DNA from: JAGPUQ01 sp036677085
GTDB lineage: Bacteria; Pseudomonadota; Gammaproteobacteria; Pseudomonadales; Porticoccaceae
Direction of reading: 5' to 3'
DNA length: 64,000 nt
NCBI GenBank assembly: GCA_036677085.1
Contig: JAKFFI010000036.1
Coordinates: forward strand, 89,837-153,836
The notes under the pieces are model-generated. The model saw only the letters and a program-made list of their open reading frames with translations, was not told where the DNA came from and made no database searches. This document shows positions 1 to 8,575 of this stretch, in pieces. The stretch's first letter is position 1, and every line of letters starts with the position of its first letter. Made by a program: the position numbers and the translations under genes.

Positions 1-454
1 AAACGAGCTCCTGGTGCGTCTGCTGCACGAATACGATCCTCACCCCGCGCTCCATGCCCGTTATCGGCAACTGCTGCAAGACCTGGCCGGCGCGGGCGAC
101 GCCGAGCCTCTGCTGCGCCGGTTTGAGCTGGCACTGCTCGCGGATCTCGGCTACGGCCTGACGCTGGATCGTGACGGCCACGCGGGACTCCGGATCGAAC
201 CGGACGTCGATTATGTGTATGTCGCGGACACCGGGCTGGTGCGCAGGGACGCAGTGAACGGTGACGCTGCGCGCCAGCGGCTGAGCGGCCGCCATCTGCT
301 GGCCATGGCGGCGGAAGACTATAGCGAAGCCGGTGTCCGCCAGTGCGCCAAGGAGCTGCTGCGCACGGCCCTCGCGGACCATCTCGGCGGTCGTCCGCTG
401 CGCAGTCGCGAACTGTTCCGCAAACCGGTGACCACTGGCGTCGGAACCCCATGA
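1..454 (+). CDS. recO: DNA repair protein RecO, C-terminal part (5' end outside window)
   Basis: RecO works in the RecFOR pathway, loading RecA onto SSB-coated single-stranded DNA. The frame is open from base 2 and gives about 150 residues, roughly the last two thirds of the family's usual length near 240. Recognisable family features are the helical stretch LLRRFELALLADLGYGL near residue 38 of the visible part and the C-terminal LGGRPLRSRELFR. The stop overlaps the acpS start in an ATGA, so the two are translationally coupled. In Escherichia coli pdxJ lies between recO and acpS; it is absent here. The N-terminal OB fold is outside the window. Confidence 0.88.
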   Translation, partial: NELLVRLLHEYDPHPALHARYRQLLQDLAGAGDAEPLLRRFELALLADLGYGLTLDRDGHAGLRIEPDVDYVYVADTGLVRRDAVNGDAARQRLSGRHLLAMAAEDYSEAGVRQCAKELLRTALADHLGGRPLRSRELFRKPVTTGVGTP

Positions 455-825
455 TTCGCGGCATCGGTACCGACATCGTGGCGATAGCGCGCATCGAAGG
501 CGTGCTCGCCCGGCACGGCGCGCGCTTTGCGGCGCGTATCCTGCGCCCGGAAGAGTTGGCGGCCTTTGGCGCAGCGGCCCGTCCCGCCGCCTGGCTCGCC
601 AAACGTTTTGCGGCGAAAGAGGCGCTCGGCAAGGCGCTCGGTACCGGCATCGGGGTCGTGTCCTGGCAGGATTTCAGCGTGCTCGGCGCGTCCGGCGGGG
701 TGCCGGTCGTGCATTGCCACGGGCGTGCGCAACAGCTGCTGGCGCAGCGGGGCATCACCGAGGTCTGGATCAGCCTCTCGGACGAGCGCGACTATGCACT
801 GGCGTTCGCGGTACTCAGCGGCTAG
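451..825 (+). CDS. acpS: Holo-[acyl-carrier-protein] synthase
   Basis: AcpS transfers 4'-phosphopantetheine from CoA to a serine of apo-ACP, activating ACP for fatty acid synthesis in the cytoplasm. The 124-residue product is the normal length (about 126 in E. coli). It has the Mg-binding N-terminus GIGTDIV, the central FAAKEALGKALGTGI signature at about residues 51-65 and the C-terminal SLSDERDYALAFAV. I chose the ATG overlapping the recO stop (ATGA) because the protein aligns from MIRGIGTDIV. An in-frame extension upstream lies wholly within recO. Confidence 0.93.
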   Translation: MIRGIGTDIVAIARIEGVLARHGARFAARILRPEELAAFGAAARPAAWLAKRFAAKEALGKALGTGIGVVSWQDFSVLGASGGVPVVHCHGRAQQLLAQRGITEVWISLSDERDYALAFAVLSG

Positions 826-883
826 CGCTTGCGCGCCCCGGACCGTCCGCGCGATGGGTTATGGGTTGCTCCGGACCGGGGAG

Positions 884-889
884 TAAAAT
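884..889 (+). promoter_or_regulatory. Possible -10 element upstream of cysM
   Basis: TAAAAT differs from the sigma-70 -10 consensus at one position and lies 32 bases before the cysM ATG. No good -35 hexamer is found at 16-18 bases upstream, so this is only a candidate for an independent cysM-relA-mazG promoter. Confidence 0.3.
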
Positions 890-921
890 GCCGGTATCTG
901 CGACGGCGAGATGGCAACGCT

Positions 922-1815
922 ATGGAGTTCCCCACCATTGAATCCTGTGTCGGCAATACGCCCCTGGTGCGCTTGCAGCGCCTGAGTGCAGGCCGCAACA
1001 ACACCATTCTTGTCAAACTGGAAGGCAACAATCCGGCGGGTTCGGTCAAGGATCGGCCGGCGCTGAGCATGATCCGGTACGCCGAAGCCCGGGGCGAGAT
1101 CAAACCCGGCGATACGCTGATCGAAGCGACCAGCGGCAACACCGGGATCGCGCTCGCCATGGTGGCCGCGATCAAGGGCTATCGCATGATTCTCATCATG
1201 CCGGATCACATGACCGAGGAGCGCAAGGCGGCGATGGCGGCCTATGGCGCGGAACTGGTGATGGTGAGTCGCGACGCCGGCATGGAAGGGGCGCGGGATC
1301 TGGCGCTCGCGATGCGCGCCGAGGGCCGCGGCATCGTGCTGGACCAGTTCAACAATCCCGACAACCCGCGCGCCCACCGCGAGACCACGGGACCGGAAAT
1401 CTGGCGACAGACCGGCGGCACCCTGACGCACTTCGTCAGCGCGATGGGCACCACGGGCACCATCATGGGCGTGTCCGAATACCTCAAGAGTGTGAATCCC
1501 GCGATTGAAGTTGTCGGGCTGCAGCCCGCCGATGGCTCGAATATCGCCGGCATCCGGCGCTGGCCAGAGGCCTATCTACCCGGCATCTACAATGCGGCAC
1601 TGGTGGATCGGGTGCTCGACATCGAGCAGTCCGAGGCCGAAAACACCACGCGCGAACTGGCGCGGCGGGAAGGGATTTTCTGCGGTGTTTCCTCGGGCGG
1701 CGCCGTGGCGGGAGCCTTGCGGGTGGCGAGCGAACTGAGCGATGCGGTGATCGTCGCCATCATCACGGATCGCGGTGACCGCTACCTGTCCTCGGGCCTG
1801 TTTCAGGCACCCTGA
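922..1815 (+). CDS. cysM: Cysteine synthase B
   Basis: This PLP-dependent O-acetylserine sulfhydrylase makes cysteine from O-acetylserine and sulfide or thiosulfate. The product is 297 residues (E. coli CysM is 303). The PLP lysine lies in NPAGSVKDRPALSM at about residues 36-49, the substrate-binding TSGNTG loop is at about 72-77, and AMGTTGTIMGV is the glycine-rich phosphate-binding loop. The start at MEFPTIESCVGNTPL fits the family; the longer open frame upstream would add a non-homologous leader. relA follows after 27 bases. In Pseudomonas an rRNA methyltransferase gene (rlmD) sits between cysM and relA; it is missing here. Confidence 0.93.
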   Translation: MEFPTIESCVGNTPLVRLQRLSAGRNNTILVKLEGNNPAGSVKDRPALSMIRYAEARGEIKPGDTLIEATSGNTGIALAMVAAIKGYRMILIMPDHMTEERKAAMAAYGAELVMVSRDAGMEGARDLALAMRAEGRGIVLDQFNNPDNPRAHRETTGPEIWRQTGGTLTHFVSAMGTTGTIMGVSEYLKSVNPAIEVVGLQPADGSNIAGIRRWPEAYLPGIYNAALVDRVLDIEQSEAENTTRELARREGIFCGVSSGGAVAGALRVASELSDAVIVAIITDRGDRYLSSGLFQAP

Positions 1816-1842
1816 TTTTCCGCGCCGCGACGGACCCCAGCC

Positions 1843-4041
1843 ATGGTGCATGTGCGCGATATTCCACCGCTGCCGACCGATGTCGAAGTCGATCTGGCGG
1901 ACTGGCTGCAACGTCTTGCCGCGCGCCACGCCTGGGATGCTCGCAAGATCGCCGCGGTCACTGCGGCGGCGGAACTCGTCGCCACCAACGCCCCGGCGGC
2001 ACTGACGCCGGGGTTTGCGATCACCGAAATTCTCGCTGACCTCTACATGGATGCCGAAGGGCTGGCCGCCGGCATGTGCTATCGCGCGGTGCGCCGCGCC
2101 GCCCTGGCGCCCCCGGTCGTCAGCGCCAAACTCGGCGAAGGCGTCGCGAAGCTGATTGAAGGCGTGCTGCGCATGGCCATCATCGGCGAGCTGCGCAGCA
2201 GTTCCGATCAGCCGGTGCTGGGCGTGAACCCGGCGCAGCAGGCGACCAAGTTGCGCGCCATGCTGGTCTCCATGATCGCGGACATGCGCGTGCCGCTGAT
2301 CAAGATCGCCGAGCGCACCTGGGCGCTCCATGCCGCGCGGGATGCCGCCGTGGAGCGCCAGCAGCGCATCGCGCGCGAAGTCTTCGATGTCTACGCGCCG
2401 CTGGCGCACCGCCTCGGGATCGGCCATCTCAAGTGGGAGCTCGAGGATCTCGCCTTTCGCTACCTCGAACCGGCGGAATACCGCCATATCGCGGCGTTGC
2501 TGGAAGAAAAACGCAGCGATCGTCAGCACTATATCGATGAGGTGATCGACACCCTGCAAACCACGCTGCGGCAACTGGGCAGGGAAGCGCAGGTCAGCGG
2601 TCGCCCCAAAAGTATTTACAGCATCTGGAAGAAGATGCACAACAAGGGCCTGGGTTTTTCCCAGATTTACGACATTCGGGCGGTGCGTGTGCTGGTGCCC
2701 ACGGTGACCGACTGCTACGGCGTGCTGGGTATCGTGCACAGCCTGTGGCGCAACATTCCCGATGAGTTCGACGATTACATTGCGTCTCCGAAAAACAACG
2801 GTTATCGATCCCTGCATACCGCCGTGATCGGGCCCGGCCGAAGGGTGGTCGAAATCCAGATTCGCACCTTCGCGATGCACGAGGAGGCGGAGCTGGGGTT
2901 TTGTTCCCACTGGCGCTACAAGGACGGCACCAACACCGCCGGCGCGGATTACGAGGAGCGCATCGCGTGGTTGCGCCAGGTGCTCGAATGGCAGGAGGAA
3001 CTGGGCGGCGAAGCGATCGAGGATTATCTGCGGGTCGATCAGGCGCCGGAACGGATTTATGTGTTTACGCCGGAAGGCCATGTGGTTGATCTGCCGCAGC
3101 AGGCGACACCGCTGGATTTTGCGTATCGCATCCACACCGACATCGGGCATCGCTGCCGCGGCGCGCGGGTTAACGGCGCCATTTATCCCCTCAACCGGCC
3201 GTTGGAAACCGGGGTCCAGGTCGAGATCATCACCGGGCGGCATCAGGCGCCGAGCCGCGACTGGCTGGTGCGCGCCCAAGGCTATCTCACCACGGCACGG
3301 GCGCGCGCCAAGGTGCGGCAGTGGTTTCGCGAGCGCGACCAGGGCGACAATCTGGCGGCCGGACAGAATCTGTTGCAGCGCGAATTGCGTCAGCTCGGCT
3401 TTGCCGATACCGACCTCGACGCCCTGGCGCGAACCTTCAACCGGCAGGACGTCAACGCGCTCCACGAGGCCATTGGTGCCGGCACCATCCGTCTCGACCA
3501 GGTGGTGCGACGGGTGCTCACCGAGCGCCAGCGCGACCGTGATCGTGCCACGCCCCGGCCCGCCGTCCGGCGTTCCGCCCAGCGTTTTGCGGAATCCGAG
3601 TTCTATATCTACGGCGTCGGCGACCTGCTGACCCGCACCGCGCACTGTTGCATGCCGACTCCGGGCGACGAGATTGCCGGTTACCTGACGCACGGTCGCG
3701 GCGTCACCATCCATCGGGCCGACTGCGGCAACCTATTGCACCTCCAGGCGACCCAGCCACGCCGGGTGTTGCAGGTCAGCTGGGGTGCGATCCCGACCAC
3801 CGCCTACGAAATCAAGTTGCGCATCAGCGCATATGATCGTGCCGGCCTGCTGCGCGATGTCACCGCAATACTCGATGATGCCCGTCTGTTCATACTGACA
3901 CTGCATAGCGGCGACACGCGGGACGGCATCGCCAGCATCGAGGTCAGCTTTGAAGTGTCGGGAATGGATTCCTTGCGCGAACTGATCGGTAGGCTCGAAC
4001 AATTGCCGAATGTCATCGACGTCAGTCGCATCACCGACTGA
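1843..4041 (+). CDS. relA: GTP pyrophosphokinase RelA ((p)ppGpp synthetase I)
   Basis: This ribosome-associated alarmone synthetase starts the stringent response to uncharged tRNA. Its 732 residues compare with 744 in E. coli. The order is an N-terminal pseudo-hydrolase domain (1-200) lacking the HD/ED metal motif, the synthetase domain (about 250-365, with GRPKSIYSIWKKMH and YDIRAVRVLV), TGS (about 402-465), a zinc-finger-like HCCMPTPGDEI region (about 600) and a C-terminal ACT domain (about 655-730). The acidic EFDD motif at about 308-311 is the form found in synthetase-only RelA, whereas bifunctional SpoT/Rel carry RxKD. So this protein makes but probably does not hydrolyse (p)ppGpp, and a separate SpoT is expected elsewhere. 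mazG starts 19 bases downstream. Confidence 0.95.
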   Translation: MVHVRDIPPLPTDVEVDLADWLQRLAARHAWDARKIAAVTAAAELVATNAPAALTPGFAITEILADLYMDAEGLAAGMCYRAVRRAALAPPVVSAKLGEGVAKLIEGVLRMAIIGELRSSSDQPVLGVNPAQQATKLRAMLVSMIADMRVPLIKIAERTWALHAARDAAVERQQRIAREVFDVYAPLAHRLGIGHLKWELEDLAFRYLEPAEYRHIAALLEEKRSDRQHYIDEVIDTLQTTLRQLGREAQVSGRPKSIYSIWKKMHNKGLGFSQIYDIRAVRVLVPTVTDCYGVLGIVHSLWRNIPDEFDDYIASPKNNGYRSLHTAVIGPGRRVVEIQIRTFAMHEEAELGFCSHWRYKDGTNTAGADYEERIAWLRQVLEWQEELGGEAIEDYLRVDQAPERIYVFTPEGHVVDLPQQATPLDFAYRIHTDIGHRCRGARVNGAIYPLNRPLETGVQVEIITGRHQAPSRDWLVRAQGYLTTARARAKVRQWFRERDQGDNLAAGQNLLQRELRQLGFADTDLDALARTFNRQDVNALHEAIGAGTIRLDQVVRRVLTERQRDRDRATPRPAVRRSAQRFAESEFYIYGVGDLLTRTAHCCMPTPGDEIAGYLTHGRGVTIHRADCGNLLHLQATQPRRVLQVSWGAIPTTAYEIKLRISAYDRAGLLRDVTAILDDARLFILTLHSGDTRDGIASIEVSFEVSGMDSLRELIGRLEQLPNVIDVSRITD

Positions 4042-4060
4042 CCGCGCCCGGAGAACCACG

Positions 4061-4906
4061 ATGCCCAATGCGTATACCGTCGCGGACTTGCTGCAGCTCA
4101 TGACCAGACTGCGCGACCCCGATACCGGTTGTCCCTGGGATCGCGCCCAGGATTTTCGCTCCATTGCGCCGCACACGCTGGAGGAAGTCTGCGAAGTGAT
4201 CGACGCCATCGAGCGCGACGACTATCCGCACCTGCGCGAGGAACTGGGCGATCTGCTGTTTCAGGTGGTGTTTTACGCGCAGCTCGGCGGCGAACGGGGA
4301 TTATTCGATTTTGCCGCGATAGTCGATGGCCTGGTGGCAAAACTGGTGGCGCGTCATCCCCATGTGTTTCCCGCCGGCACCCTGGCGAGCCGACGTGGCG
4401 CGGGTGGGCAGGCGCCGGAGATGAGCGGGGTCAAGCAGCTCTGGGAAGGTATCAAGGAGCGTGAACGCGCCGCGCGCGGCAGTAGCGGGCCGCTGGGCGA
4501 AATACCGGCGACGTTATCGGCACTGATGCGTTCCGCGAAAGTGCAAAAGCGCGCCGCGCATCTGGGCTTCGATTGGCCGGATGCGGCCCCGGTGCCCGCG
4601 AAGATCCGCGAGGAACTCGCCGAAGTGGAAGCCGCGGTGGCAACCGGCGTCAGGGCGGATATCACCGAGGAAATCGGCGATCTGCTGTTCGCCTGTGTCA
4701 ATCTCGCCCGTCACCTCGGTATCGACAGCGAGGCCGCGTTGCGCGGTGCCAATCGCAAGTTCGAACGCCGTTTCGAGCAGATGGTGGCGCGCATGGATGG
4801 CGACGCCGATGCATTTCGCGCCCTTGGCGCAGACGCGAAAGAGGCGCTGTGGCAAGCAGTGAAGCAAGCCGAACGCGACCCGCCGGAAAGCGCGGCGAAA
4901 AATTGA
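4061..4906 (+). CDS. mazG: Nucleoside triphosphate pyrophosphohydrolase MazG
   Basis: MazG hydrolyses NTPs and dNTPs to monophosphate and PPi. In E. coli it lies downstream of relA and lowers (p)ppGpp. The 281-residue product carries two MazG folds. The first has HTLEEVCEVIDAIERDD and the metal-binding LREELGDLLFQVVFYA (about 50-70); the second has EEIGDLLFACVNLARHL (about 205-222). CPWDRAQDF near the N-terminus is also typical. The start at MPNAYTVADLL sits 19 bases after relA, so the two are probably cotranscribed. The linkage fits control of the alarmone pool. Confidence 0.92.
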   Translation: MPNAYTVADLLQLMTRLRDPDTGCPWDRAQDFRSIAPHTLEEVCEVIDAIERDDYPHLREELGDLLFQVVFYAQLGGERGLFDFAAIVDGLVAKLVARHPHVFPAGTLASRRGAGGQAPEMSGVKQLWEGIKERERAARGSSGPLGEIPATLSALMRSAKVQKRAAHLGFDWPDAAPVPAKIREELAEVEAAVATGVRADITEEIGDLLFACVNLARHLGIDSEAALRGANRKFERRFEQMVARMDGDADAFRALGADAKEALWQAVKQAERDPPESAAKN

Positions 4907-4937
4907 AAGTGCGCGCGGCAAGGGCATGGCCCCGATG

Positions 4938-4966
4938 TTGAGGCAGTTCGGGAATCTGTGTAAGGT
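4938..4966 (+). promoter_or_regulatory. Candidate adk promoter (weak match)
   Basis: TTGAGG and TAAGGT are separated by exactly 17 bases, in the 115-base gap between mazG and adk. Both hexamers are only partial matches to the sigma-70 consensus, so this is tentative. Confidence 0.3.
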
Positions 4967-5021
4967 GCCCGCTTTCTCGCGTTGCGCAACCGTGCGTGGC
5001 GCCGGAGCCGAGGAGATAGCT

Positions 5022-5678
5022 ATGCGAATTATCCTGTTGGGACCGCCGGGCGCAGGGAAAGGAACCCAGGCAGAATTCATCTCCCGCAGCTACGGCGTGC
5101 CACAGATTTCCACCGGCGACATGCTGCGCGCGGCGGTAAAGGCGGGCAGTCCCCTGGGTCTGAAAGCGAAGGACATCATGGCCGCGGGGGGCTTGGTCCC
5201 GGATACCCTCATCATCGATCTGGTGAAAGAACGCATTGCCGCACCGGATTGTCGGGAAGGCTTTTTGTTCGATGGCTTTCCGCGCACCATTCCCCAGGCG
5301 CAGGCGGTGGCGGATGCCGGCATCCAGATCGACCGTGTGGTCGAGATTCATGTCGACGATGCTGCCATTGTCGCGCGCCTGAGCGGTCGGCGCGTTCACG
5401 AGGCGTCCGGTCGCGTCTACCATCTGAAACACAATCCGCCACAACGCGAGGGCCTCGACGACGTCACCGGCGAGCCGCTGGTGCAGCGCGCCGATGACCG
5501 TGAAGACACCGTGCGCAAGCGCCTGCGGGTCTATCACGAGCAGACCGAACCGCTGGTCGCCTTCTATCAGGATTACATCGCCAAGCATCCGGGAAGCACC
5601 CGCTACCGCCGTGTCGATGGCGTGGGGTCGCTGGCTGAGGTACAGGCGCGGTTGGTCGAGGCGCTGCAGGGCGATTGA
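5022..5678 (+). CDS. adk: Adenylate kinase
   Basis: Adk interconverts ATP plus AMP with two ADP and is essential for nucleotide balance. The product is 218 residues (214 in E. coli). It shows the P-loop GPPGAGKGTQ (residues 7-16), the AMP-binding STGDMLRAAV, FDGFPRTIPQAQ, and a long lid domain (about 120-160) without zinc cysteines, as in Gram-negative enzymes. AGGAG 6 bases before the ATG fixes the start; the frame is open further upstream without a better signal. hemH follows after 22 bases, the same order as in E. coli. Confidence 0.95.
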   Translation: MRIILLGPPGAGKGTQAEFISRSYGVPQISTGDMLRAAVKAGSPLGLKAKDIMAAGGLVPDTLIIDLVKERIAAPDCREGFLFDGFPRTIPQAQAVADAGIQIDRVVEIHVDDAAIVARLSGRRVHEASGRVYHLKHNPPQREGLDDVTGEPLVQRADDREDTVRKRLRVYHEQTEPLVAFYQDYIAKHPGSTRYRRVDGVGSLAEVQARLVEALQGD

Positions 5679-5700
5679 CGTTTAGCGGACGGTCCCGACC

Positions 5701-6699
5701 ATGCCAGCCGATGTCTACGGGGTTCTGCTCGTCAATCTGGGCTCGCCACAGACACCGACGCGGCGTGGCGTAGCGCGGTTTCTGCGCGAATTCCTGCTCG
5801 ATTCCCGCGTGGTGGAACTGCCGCGCCCGCTCTGGTGGTGCATCCTCAACGGTCTCGTCATCCCGCTGCGTGCGGCGCGCGTGGCGCGTACCTATCAATC
5901 CATCTGGATGCCGGAAGGCTCACCATTGCGGGTCTACACCGAAAAGCTGGCGGCGGCCGTCGCCCAATGTTTTCCTCTACGAGCCGATGCGCCGCGGGTC
6001 CTGGTGACTTCGGCGATGACCTATGGCGGTCCATCCATCGCCGCGCAAGTTGCTTCTCTGCGTGCCGCGGGTGCGCGCCGGATTTTGCTCATCCCGCTGT
6101 TTCCGCAGTACTCCGCAACCTCCACCGGCGCGGTCTACGATGTGGTTGCACGCCTGATTCAAAACGCACGCGACATTCCCGATATTCAGGTGGTGAAGAG
6201 CTACGCGACTTTCCCGCCTTATATTGCGGCGCTCGCGGCGAGCGTGCGTGAGCACTGGGAACGTCAGGGTCGTGCGCAGCGGCTGTTGATGTCCTTTCAT
6301 GGCATTCCCCAGATTTGTGCCGAGCGCGGCGATCCCTATCCGGTCGAGTGCCGCGCGACCGCGCTGGCACTGGCTGAGGCGCTGGGATTGACCGACGGGG
6401 AGTGGGTCATGGCGTATCAATCGCGATTCGGCCGGCAGCAGTGGTTGCAGCCTTATACGGCGGATACTTTGCGAATGCTGGCCGGATCGGGAATAACGTC
6501 GGTGGATGTTATCTGTCCTGCTTTTGCGACCGATTGTCTCGAAACCCTGGCGGAGATCACAGAGGAAAGTGGCGAACTGTTTCGCGCGGCGGGCGGCGAA
6601 CGACTCGCGCTGATCCCTTGCCTGAACGACTCCGAGATGCACGCCGCCGCCCTCAAAATGTTGATTGAACGAAAACTCTGCTTGAATATGGCAGAATGA
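5701..6699 (+). CDS. hemH: Ferrochelatase
   Basis: Ferrochelatase inserts Fe(II) into protoporphyrin IX in the last step of heme synthesis. The 332-residue length is normal. Family features are GVLLVNLGSPQTPT at the N-terminus, RVLVTSAMTYGGPS, the signature LLMSFHGIPQ containing the metal-site histidine (about residue 200), and CPAFATDCLETLAEI near 263-277. The ending, PCLNDSEMHAAALKML, is also conserved. It lies 22 bases after adk and is probably cotranscribed with it. Confidence 0.95.
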   Translation: MPADVYGVLLVNLGSPQTPTRRGVARFLREFLLDSRVVELPRPLWWCILNGLVIPLRAARVARTYQSIWMPEGSPLRVYTEKLAAAVAQCFPLRADAPRVLVTSAMTYGGPSIAAQVASLRAAGARRILLIPLFPQYSATSTGAVYDVVARLIQNARDIPDIQVVKSYATFPPYIAALAASVREHWERQGRAQRLLMSFHGIPQICAERGDPYPVECRATALALAEALGLTDGEWVMAYQSRFGRQQWLQPYTADTLRMLAGSGITSVDVICPAFATDCLETLAEITEESGELFRAAGGERLALIPCLNDSEMHAAALKMLIERKLCLNMAE

Positions 6700-6738
6700 T
6701 CGAATGGGAAGTTGTGGCGGTTTTCCCTTGCTGGTTTG

Positions 6739-6767
6739 TGGACAGTAAAAATTCGCTTGGCTAGAAT
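6739..6767 (+). promoter_or_regulatory. Sigma-70-type promoter for the AlgP-like gene
   Basis: TGGACA (5/6 match to the -35 consensus) and TAGAAT (5/6 match to the -10 consensus) are spaced by exactly 17 bases. They lie in the gap after hemH and give a leader of about 60 bases to the ATG at 6831. This is one of the best promoter matches in the window and suggests that the histone-like gene is expressed independently of adk-hemH. Confidence 0.7.
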
Positions 6768-6830
6768 CGTTGGCGAATGCCTGTCGACAACAAAAACAAC
6801 GTTTCTTCATTATTTGTCAGGAGATGCCGA

Positions 6831-7637
6831 ATGGTTTCGACTCGAGTGGATGCCACGTCAAAATTGAAGCAGGCTGATGCAGCCGTAGCGGCAGCCAGAA
6901 AAGTGATTGCCCAGCATGGGGCAAAACTTTCCGCCGCGCGTGCCCAAGTGAAAGCCCTGCGTGCCAAAACGGGCAAGGGAAGCACCAAGGCCGCCAAGGC
7001 AGCTCTACTGAAAGCGCGGGATAAAATCCGGGCCGAACAGAAGGCGCTGGCGCAGGTCAGGGAAAAAGCCCGGGTTGCGCTGGTTGCGCAGCGTCTGGCC
7101 AAGGTCGAAATGCGCAAGACACTGGTCGAGCAGCGCGCCCGCGCCCGTGTCGACAGCGTGAGCAAGACCATCGAAAGACGTCGTGGTGGCGATCTCGCCA
7201 GGGCCCTGAAAAAATACGAAGAGCGTTGGCTCAAGCGGCGTCGTGCAGCGGATGCCCGCAAGCTCAAGGCCTCCGAAACCAAGGCGGCACGACGCATCAA
7301 GAGCGCAGTGAAGCTGGCTGTGTCCGCTATGAAATCTGCGCAAAAAGCGACGTCTGCCAAGAAGGGCGCGCCGGTACTGGCCAAGCGTGCAGCAAAGGCG
7401 AAGCCTGCTGCAAAGCCCAAAGTGGCAGTCAAAAGCAAGACCGCTGCCAACAGCAAGATGGCAGCCAAGGCAAAGCCCGCTGCCAAAGTAATGAAGGCCG
7501 CCAAAGCCAAGGTAGCGCCGAAGGCCAAAGCAGTGCCGAAAACTAAAGTCGCCCCCAAAGCCAAGGCGGCACCCAAAACTCGACGGGCGAAAAAGACGGC
7601 AGGCGCTCCGCAGATCGCCGCCGTGAAGCCGGCCTGA
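6831..7637 (+). CDS. AlgP/histone H1-like Lys/Ala-rich DNA-binding protein
   Basis: This 268-residue, highly basic protein has two parts. Residues 1-165 are predicted to be a long charged helix or coiled coil rich in Lys, Arg, Ala and Gln. Residues about 170-268 are a low-complexity tail of short KAxxKPAAK-type repeats ending in KTRRAKKTAG. Such tails occur in eukaryotic histone H1 and in bacterial proteins such as AlgP (AlgR3) of Pseudomonas, which binds DNA. AGGAG 7 bases before ATG 6831 fixes the start; an earlier ATG at 6777 lacks a Shine-Dalgarno and adds a non-helical leader. It has its own promoter and a downstream hairpin terminator. The chromatin-organising role is inferred from composition. 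Confidence 0.72.
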   Translation: MVSTRVDATSKLKQADAAVAAARKVIAQHGAKLSAARAQVKALRAKTGKGSTKAAKAALLKARDKIRAEQKALAQVREKARVALVAQRLAKVEMRKTLVEQRARARVDSVSKTIERRRGGDLARALKKYEERWLKRRRAADARKLKASETKAARRIKSAVKLAVSAMKSAQKATSAKKGAPVLAKRAAKAKPAAKPKVAVKSKTAANSKMAAKAKPAAKVMKAAKAKVAPKAKAVPKTKVAPKAKAAPKTRRAKKTAGAPQIAAVKPA

Positions 7638-7642
7638 TCCGA

Positions 7643-7684
7643 CGACCGGCTTCACCGCCGAAACCGTGGCCGGTCGGGGTTTTT
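7643..7684 (+). terminator. Rho-independent terminator after the AlgP-like gene
   Basis: CGACCGGC (7643-7650) pairs with GCCGGTCG (7669-7676) around an 18-base loop, and five T residues follow at 7680-7684. It begins 5 bases after the stop codon and isolates the gene from tsaB. The large loop makes it less certain than a compact hairpin. Confidence 0.6.
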
Positions 7685-7779
7685 CCCAGGCCGGCCCGGG
7701 TGCGCAACCGTTCGGCGGCGGGTAATCCCAAGGGTGTCGCCGTGGTTCCCGGGAGGAAGCAACCCTCCGGTACCCTGTC

Positions 7780-8484
7780 ATGACCATATTGCTCGCCATC
7801 GAGACTTCGGCCAATCTGTGTTCGGTCGCACTGATGTACGATCGCGAGATCAGCGAAATCGTGGTTTCGGAACCGCGCGGACACACCCGGTATGTGCTGC
7901 CGGCGATTGATCGCCTGCTGATCGATGCAGGTCTGACACTTGGCCGTCTCGATGCCATTGCGGTGACGACTGGCCCGGGATCGTTTACGGGGCTGCGGAT
8001 TGGTATCGGTGTGGTCCAAGGACTGGCCTATGGCGCTGACCTACCGGTAGTACCCTTATCATCGTTGGCGACCCTGGCTCAGGGTGCGATTCGCAGTCGG
8101 GAATTGATGCCCGATGATATCGCGGTGGCAGTGCTCGATGCCCGCATGAATGAAGTGTACTGGGGCCTTTATCGGGTTGCCGGGGAACTGGTTGTCGCGG
8201 TGCGGCCGGATCGGGTCGATGCGCCGCACGCGGTAACAGCGGGCACTGAGCTGCCGAATGGGTCGCGTTGCATCGGTTTGGGCGACGGCTGGAAATTTGC
8301 CTCGCAGTTTCCGTTGAAGCCCGCGCACTATGATATCGAGGCGGTGCCCCAGGCCCGGGACATGATTCCCCTGGCGCTCGCCGCGCTGCGTGCCGGCGCG
8401 ACCGTGGCGCCGGAAGCCCTCGAACCCCAGTATTTGCGCGCTAACCACTGGCAGAAGCGGCAGCCCCCGGAGCGAACCGGGTGA
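7780..8484 (+). CDS. tsaB: tRNA threonylcarbamoyladenosine biosynthesis protein TsaB
   Basis: TsaB is the non-catalytic partner that activates TsaD in forming t6A37 on ANN-decoding tRNAs. The product is 234 residues (231 in E. coli). It has the ASKHA-fold start ILLAIETSANLCSVAL, the paralogue signature TGPGSFTGLRIGIGVVQGLA (residues about 66-85) and HTRYVLPAIDRLL at about 35-47. It lacks the metal-binding HxxxH of TsaD, as expected. The C-terminus ends in LEPQYLRANHWQK, close to the usual TsaB ending. Confidence 0.9.
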   Translation: MTILLAIETSANLCSVALMYDREISEIVVSEPRGHTRYVLPAIDRLLIDAGLTLGRLDAIAVTTGPGSFTGLRIGIGVVQGLAYGADLPVVPLSSLATLAQGAIRSRELMPDDIAVAVLDARMNEVYWGLYRVAGELVVAVRPDRVDAPHAVTAGTELPNGSRCIGLGDGWKFASQFPLKPAHYDIEAVPQARDMIPLALAALRAGATVAPEALEPQYLRANHWQKRQPPERTG

Positions 8485-8575
8485 GCTGGGTATCCGAGGA
8501 GGACAGACCGATGCGACCGGGGTGCCTCGATGGACGACTGTGTTGTAGTGCATCGACCTGTCGCTGGAGCCGCGC

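Noticed and set aside
1576..3714. 712-codon open frame on the minus strand opposite relA
   Set aside because: Antisense to a full-length, clearly homologous relA; low-complexity His/Arg/Gly composition typical of the reverse frame of GC-rich genes; no ribosome site.
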